DNA from: Anaerolineales bacterium
Lineage (GTDB): Bacteria; Chloroflexota; Anaerolineae; Promineifilales; Promineifilaceae
Reading direction: 5' to 3'
Assembly: GCA_020432595.1 (NCBI GenBank)
Contig: JAGQGA010000134.1
Location: 1 to 10,388 of the forward strand
Length of the DNA: 10,388 nucleotides
In this document: piece by piece, positions 7,301 to 10,388 of the stretch
How positions within the stretch are numbered: position 1 is the stretch's first letter
How the letters are laid out: each line of letters opens with the position of its first letter
Translations under genes and position numbers: made by a program
The notes under the pieces: model-generated
Seen by the model: only the letters and a program-made list of their open reading frames with translations
The model's database searches: none
What the model was told of the DNA's origin: nothing

Positions 7301-7800
7301 GCAAGGACGAGTTGGCCTTGGAACGGCAAATCTCAGCCGCGCCACCTGTGCTGATTGGCGGAGCTATGATTGTGCCCATTGGCCTGCTGTTGGGCGAGCG
7401 GACACCAGCCGACATCATGGACACGCGCATCACCGAAGCCATAGCCATGAAGGCAGTGATGGAGGCAGAGATTACACTGGGCAACCACCCCAAAGATGTG
7501 GGCCAGCAAAAGCTGGGCTATGATATTGAGAGCTTTGACCCGGAAACCGGCCGTTTACGCTTCATCGAAGTTAAAGGCCGACGTGCCGGTTCTCCAACCG
7601 TCACCATCACCCGCAACGAAATCCTCGTTGCGCTAAACCAGCCCAACCAGTTCATCCTGGCCCTGGTAGAGATAGAAAATGGGCAAGCCAAACCGCCCCG
7701 CTACGTGCGCCAACCCTTCCACAAAGAACCGGACTTTGGGGTCACCAGCGTCAACTATCATTTGTCGGAATTGATTAAACAGAGTGTAGTACCTGCCTAA
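4333..7800 (+). CDS. SNF2/DEAH-type helicase with C-terminal DUF3883-like domain (defence-associated, DrmD-like)
   Basis: 1155-aa superfamily 2 translocase from the ATG at 4333 (a TTG two codons earlier is in frame; neither has a clear Shine-Dalgarno). The SNF2 motifs are in order: LPLPHQ Q-motif-like (104-109), Walker A GAGKT (132-136), DEAH (230-233), TATPHNG (267-273), KLVIFTEH (507-514), ATDAAGEGINLQ (565-576) and the arginine-finger motif QRFGRIHRIGQ (595-605). Between the two RecA lobes lies a basic coiled-coil segment and then an acidic linker containing QLPLF (419-423). The 900-1010 region is again coiled-coil-like and Arg/Glu-rich. The C-terminus (about 1055-1135) matches the DUF3883 pattern, with Asp1064, Glu1079 and Lys1081 (FIEVKG) resembling a PD-(D/E)xK core. 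Such helicases accompany DNA methylases in anti-phage loci, class 1 DISARM (drmD) or helicase-methylase-ATPase systems. It is followed 16 bp later by the C39-like gene, probably in one operon. Confidence 0.88.
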   Translation: MARLEDLKAGVQVNGILPQQTVTIIDVTWHGSAAVEITYRRADGEPRSQLLYRTDEANLSISQTRHKWAFTAPGDTFKLTAEAFRIHLAHLFDPVLAVHTSLVLPLPHQITAVYGEMLSRQPLRYLLADDPGAGKTIMAGLLIKELIVRGDVRRCLICAPGSLAGQWQDEMWFKFQTHFDIFTRETVESSVSGNPFQEKDLVIIRLDQVARSEELQAKLSRTDWDLVIVDEAHKMSASLWGGEMKVTKRYRLGELLGSISRHFLLMTATPHNGKEEDFQMFLRLIDPDRFENRSKLHNEPVDVSDIMRRMVKEELRRFDGRPLFPERRAYTVNYQLSPAEQKLYEDVTEYVRTEFNRAEQLLDDKRKGTVGFALTVLQRRLASSPEAIYQSLRRRRERLEKRLQEVEAQTSSLPLSDNQLPLFDDDYWNDFDDAPAEETEVIEDLVMDAATAALTAAELQEEINILQTLERQAYQLRQSGTDRKWAQLATLIQDDVHMVGPGGARRKLVIFTEHRDTLRYLQERIITLFGRDEHIVHIDGGLKREDRRVVEDKFRNDPDVHFLLATDAAGEGINLQRAHLMINYDLPWNPNRLEQRFGRIHRIGQTEVCHLWNLVAAETREGYVYERLLRKLETEQQALDGRVFDILGQLFEQTPLRKLLMDAVRYGDRPDIRAKLNQAVDNAVDRDHVRELVESRSLAANSLDLSEIERIRADMERYAARRLQPFYIQGFFLQAFQELGGAIREREPGRFRITHVPAAIRDRAKANGSVMPVLRQYERVCFDKELIAPEGKPLAQFLCPGHPLLDTVIDLILDKQRQTLRNGTILVDSRDPGQTPRYLFFLEQTIRDANQRTISQEVHFVEIEADGRLHAGGYAPYLDYDPATPEQLDLIRSTDILSASVPETLEGQVTSHAITQLIPRHLEQVRRRREELIDKTLHAVQERLTREINYWDRRAAELRRQEREGKPNARLNSALAQERADNLAARLERRKDELALERQISAAPPVLIGGAMIVPIGLLLGERTPADIMDTRITEAIAMKAVMEAEITLGNHPKDVGQQKLGYDIESFDPETGRLRFIEVKGRRAGSPTVTITRNEILVALNQPNQFILALVEIENGQAKPPRYVRQPFHKEPDFGVTSVNYHLSELIKQSVVPA

Positions 7801-7816
7801 AAAGGGAGAGAAAACC

Positions 7817-9295
7817 ATGTTAAAAAGATCGTGTGTTAGAACTCGAATTTTTGTACTAGGAATGCTTTTCTCACTGCTTATCAGTTATTTATTCTGGGAG
7901 ACTACGCATCAACACGTCTATGCTGATGAACAGGCCGCAATTCTCAATAGCAGCGAAACACTAATTGCCCATTTTGCTAAGGGGCCGTATGCTGTTACAA
8001 CGATGCGGGAGTATCAGGGGCCAGTTACTGTTACAATAACTGGCATTGGGCAAGCCTCAGCCACACAATATAGCGATGCCTTTTACATTCTCACCGATAA
8101 TTTTGGTAATCCTATTAACCCTGTCCATCCAACGCTCCTTTATAATTGGGTTTTGTGGATAAATGGACAACATGCTGAGAATTTTATCCCTGGTCAACAA
8201 GTACCCTCCTATCGTAGTAACAATAGTTATACCTTCCAGATAAATGCGCCTGGCGGCCCGCTTGTATTTGGCGTCGGTGATGTAGGCACCGGTGATAACA
8301 CGGGAAGTTTTACCATTACTGTTGGTAATGATGGCAGCTGCGAGGTGCCGTTCTTTTCCCAAATAGATCCGCAGTGGCGGAAGCATCCGCTACGCACGGA
8401 TGGTAGCTGTGATATGTCATGTAATACCATTGGGGCTTGTGGTTGTACACTAACAGCGGCTGCCATGAATTTTGCCTACTTGGGAGCAGATCTCAATCCA
8501 GCTACATTAAGTGATTGTATGGGAGCAAATGCTTGTATGTTTCGGTATGGTGCAGGTGCCTCCTGTACCAATGGTAAAGCAAGCTATGCAGGATCTCGTC
8601 AATTTACCAATTGGCTTGATTTGGATCGGGAGTTGAACCAAAACGGCCGTTTAGTTATCTTGGGGTTCCACAAAGCAGGCAACGCATCCCAAACGCATTG
8701 GGTCTTGGTGACCGCTGGTCAGGGCAGCGACCCCAGCAACTACTTGGCACACGATCCTGGCTCCTTGCAAGGTGCCAATACAAATTTGCAATCCTTTTTG
8801 CGCGATAACTGGGTGCCAAAAAGAATTCTGCTATACGATGGGCAGCCAGCCTGTAACCCAGGCACACAATTAGCCTCATCACTATCAACACAAATCAATA
8901 ACCCCTTCCAATCGACCGAGGCAACCTTTGCACCAAATATTAATACAATGTCAGAAGAACCTGCCGCGATTACTGGCAGTATCACGCGCTACCATTTGAA
9001 TGAGACAACAATAATAGTACAGTTGGCAGCGTCAAGTACATCTAGCAACATCACCGATATGTTGATTTGGTCAGATTCTAGCCCGACTCCAAATTGGCAA
9101 CCGTTTAAGAGTCATGCGTGGTTACCTTGGAATCCCGGCGACCAACTCCACGCTCGTTTTCGTGATGAACTTGGCAACATTTCCGATACCTACACGGAAA
9201 GTTTATACCCTCTGACAAGCCCACCCACGTCACCAATAATGCGAGCCTATCTTCCTCTGATTATTCGGAATGTTGAAGCCAATATTGCACCATAA
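7817..9295 (+). CDS. Exported C39-like (papain-fold) protein with lectin-like N-terminal domain and YLPLIIRN tail
   Basis: 492-aa exported protein. The N-terminus has basic residues, a hydrophobic stretch (IFVLGMLFSLLISYLF, 11-26) and a plausible cleavage after VYADEQ; a retained membrane anchor is also possible. Residues about 65-170 look like a beta-sandwich ending GDVGTGDNTGSFTITV, similar in style to PA-IL-like lectin domains. Residues about 176-340 fit a C39_2-type papain-like fold: VPFFSQIDPQW, then ACGCTLTAAAM with Cys210 as likely nucleophile, His294 in THWVLV and Asp313 in AHDPGS. Extra cysteines (197-250) suggest disulfides. The C-terminus has a small beta domain and ends RAYLPLIIRN plus nine residues, a tail common on Chloroflexota secreted proteins. 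AAAGGGAG (7801-7808) is a good ribosome binding site 16 bp after the helicase stop. Its G+C is clearly lower than that of the helicase. Substrate and link to defence are unknown. Confidence 0.78.
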   Translation: MLKRSCVRTRIFVLGMLFSLLISYLFWETTHQHVYADEQAAILNSSETLIAHFAKGPYAVTTMREYQGPVTVTITGIGQASATQYSDAFYILTDNFGNPINPVHPTLLYNWVLWINGQHAENFIPGQQVPSYRSNNSYTFQINAPGGPLVFGVGDVGTGDNTGSFTITVGNDGSCEVPFFSQIDPQWRKHPLRTDGSCDMSCNTIGACGCTLTAAAMNFAYLGADLNPATLSDCMGANACMFRYGAGASCTNGKASYAGSRQFTNWLDLDRELNQNGRLVILGFHKAGNASQTHWVLVTAGQGSDPSNYLAHDPGSLQGANTNLQSFLRDNWVPKRILLYDGQPACNPGTQLASSLSTQINNPFQSTEATFAPNINTMSEEPAAITGSITRYHLNETTIIVQLAASSTSSNITDMLIWSDSSPTPNWQPFKSHAWLPWNPGDQLHARFRDELGNISDTYTESLYPLTSPPTSPIMRAYLPLIIRNVEANIAP

Positions 9296-9349
9296 ACGAA
9301 TCACTAACAAAAATCTTGGTTACTATTAGCAGAGAGAAAAAGAATATAC

Positions 9350-10388
9350 ATGACCCAACGTAAAAAATTAATCGAAGTCGCTTTACCGTTAGAAGCAATT
9401 AACGAAGCCAGCGCCCGTGAAAAATCTATTCGGCATGGGCATCCCAGTACGCTGCATCTGTGGTGGGCGCGGCGACCTCTAGCCGCTGCCCGCGCTGTCA
9501 TTTTTACCTCGTTGGTGGATGACCCGGATGATCCCCAAGCACCACCTGCCTTTGTCCAAGCCTGCCGCAACTTGCCCAAGGGCAAAAATGCCACCGCCAA
9601 CGACACCCCACGCCAGCGGCTGTTTGATTTTATTGAGCGGCTGGTGACGTGGGAAGCGACGACGGATGAGGCCATTCTGACGACGGCGCGGGAATTGATT
9701 CAGCTGAGTACGGATGGCAACCCACCGCCGCTGCTCGACCCCTTTGCCGGGGGTGGCTCCATTCCGTTGGAGGCGCAGCGGTTGGGGCTGGAAGCCCACG
9801 CCAGTGACCTGAACCCGGTGGCGGTGATGATTAACAAAGCGTTGATTGAGATACCGCCGAAGTTTGCCAACCAGCCGCCGGTGAACCCGCGTGACCGAGG
9901 AGGAGCGCCCGCTGCCAGCGGGCAAACGGCCGCCAAGATGGCGGCGGTACAGTGGAAGGGAGCCAGTGGCCTAGCCGCCGATGTCCGTTACTATGGCGAA
10001 TGGATGCGGGAGAAAGCGTGGGAGCGGATAGGCCACCTGTACCCGGAGTGCAATGGAGAGACAGTGATTGCCTGGCTGTGGGCGCGGACGGTGAAATGCC
10101 CCAACCCAGCCTGTGGGGCGCAAATGCCGCTGGTACGCTCGTTTGATTTGAGCAAAAAGAAAGGCAAACATGCCTGGGTAGAGCCACAGGTTGATGCCAA
10201 AACACGCAAAATCACTTTTGTAGTGAAACAGGCCAGCAAAGGCAGTGGGGCAGATGGCACAGTAAATCGTTTGGGTGCAACGTGTGTCGCATGTGGCACA
10301 CCTGCACCATTTCCTTATGTTCGGGATGAAGGGAAGTCTGGCAGGATGAACGCTCAACTCATGGCGATTGTGACAGAAGGAAACAACG
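9350..10388 (+). CDS. DUF1156-type DNA adenine methyltransferase with zinc ribbon (3'-truncated)
   Basis: The first 346 residues of a large methyltransferase open to the window edge. The N-terminus KKLIEVALPLEAINEAS followed by HPSTLHLWWARRPLAA is the hallmark of DUF1156 (COG1743, adenine-specific DNA methylase with a Zn ribbon). The AdoMet motif I is DPFAGGGSIPLEA (130-142), with the acidic residue Asp153 after the next strand. Cys250/Cys255 and Cys312/Cys315 are a split zinc ribbon. The catalytic (D/N)PPY motif normally comes later and lies beyond the window, so activity cannot be judged. Residues about 184-200 (GGAPAASGQT...) look like an insert encoded by two palindromes. It follows the C39-like gene by 54 bp with only a weak AGAGAG 13 nt before the ATG and no terminator, so it probably belongs to the same operon. 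Likely role: self-DNA marking, or an effector, in an anti-phage system together with the helicase. Confidence 0.88.
   Translation, partial: MTQRKKLIEVALPLEAINEASAREKSIRHGHPSTLHLWWARRPLAAARAVIFTSLVDDPDDPQAPPAFVQACRNLPKGKNATANDTPRQRLFDFIERLVTWEATTDEAILTTARELIQLSTDGNPPPLLDPFAGGGSIPLEAQRLGLEAHASDLNPVAVMINKALIEIPPKFANQPPVNPRDRGGAPAASGQTAAKMAAVQWKGASGLAADVRYYGEWMREKAWERIGHLYPECNGETVIAWLWARTVKCPNPACGAQMPLVRSFDLSKKKGKHAWVEPQVDAKTRKITFVVKQASKGSGADGTVNRLGATCVACGTPAPFPYVRDEGKSGRMNAQLMAIVTEGNN
9907..9945. repeat. Double palindrome inside the methyltransferase gene
   Basis: Two perfect hairpins lie 5 nt apart: GCCCGCT-GCC-AGCGGGC (9907-9923) and GCCGCCA-AGA-TGGCGGC (9929-9945). Each has a 7-bp stem and a 3-nt loop. 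They encode a low-complexity Ala/Gly-rich stretch in frame. They look like a small palindromic element inserted in the coding sequence. Confidence 0.6.

Noticed and set aside
9479..10357. Several minus-strand frames opposite the methyltransferase
   Set aside because: The plus-strand frame from 9350 is open to the edge and has clear DUF1156, AdoMet and zinc-ribbon motifs; the others have none.

Overview
The window looks like a chromosomal segment of a Chloroflexota bacterium, probably of the Anaerolineae type. This is an inference from three signs. Secreted proteins have the look of that phylum, including one ending in a YLPLIIRN-type tail. The G+C is moderate. The palindrome ACGGCCGT occurs far more often than chance allows. 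No rRNA or other firm taxonomic marker is present, so the placement is tentative.

The left part (1-4003) is housekeeping or general-purpose DNA. It starts with the 3' part of a secreted-type TIM-barrel glycoside hydrolase, followed by a strong intrinsic terminator. Next comes a well-formed sigma-70-type promoter driving a 475-aa adrenodoxin-reductase/FprA-type ferredoxin-NADP+ reductase. After a 17-bp intergenic hairpin lies an unusual tandem RNase HI: the first domain has all catalytic residues and the second has lost three of the four carboxylates. A 71-aa protein on the minus strand converges on it, and the two stop codons overlap. Between this small gene and the next unit are back-to-back promoters and a class II tRNA-Leu(CAG) with encoded CCA and its own terminator.

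The right part (4004-10388) looks like an accessory defence locus next to the tRNA gene. An AT-rich leader with several mutually exclusive inverted repeats precedes a 1155-aa SNF2/DEAH-type helicase with a C-terminal DUF3883-like domain. Sixteen bases later comes a 492-aa exported C39-like (papain-fold) protein with lower G+C. It is followed by a DUF1156-type DNA adenine methyltransferase that runs off the right edge. A helicase of this type with a DUF1156 methylase is typical of multigene anti-phage loci (class 1 DISARM-like, or helicase-methylase-ATPase sets). The exported C39-like gene between them is not a component I know from those systems.

The most noteworthy observations are the helicase / secreted C39-like / methylase arrangement, the tandem RNase H with a dead second domain, the genome-scale palindrome signal, a clamp-binding-like QLPLF motif in the helicase linker, a possible structured RNA leader before the helicase, and a double-palindrome insert inside the methylase gene.
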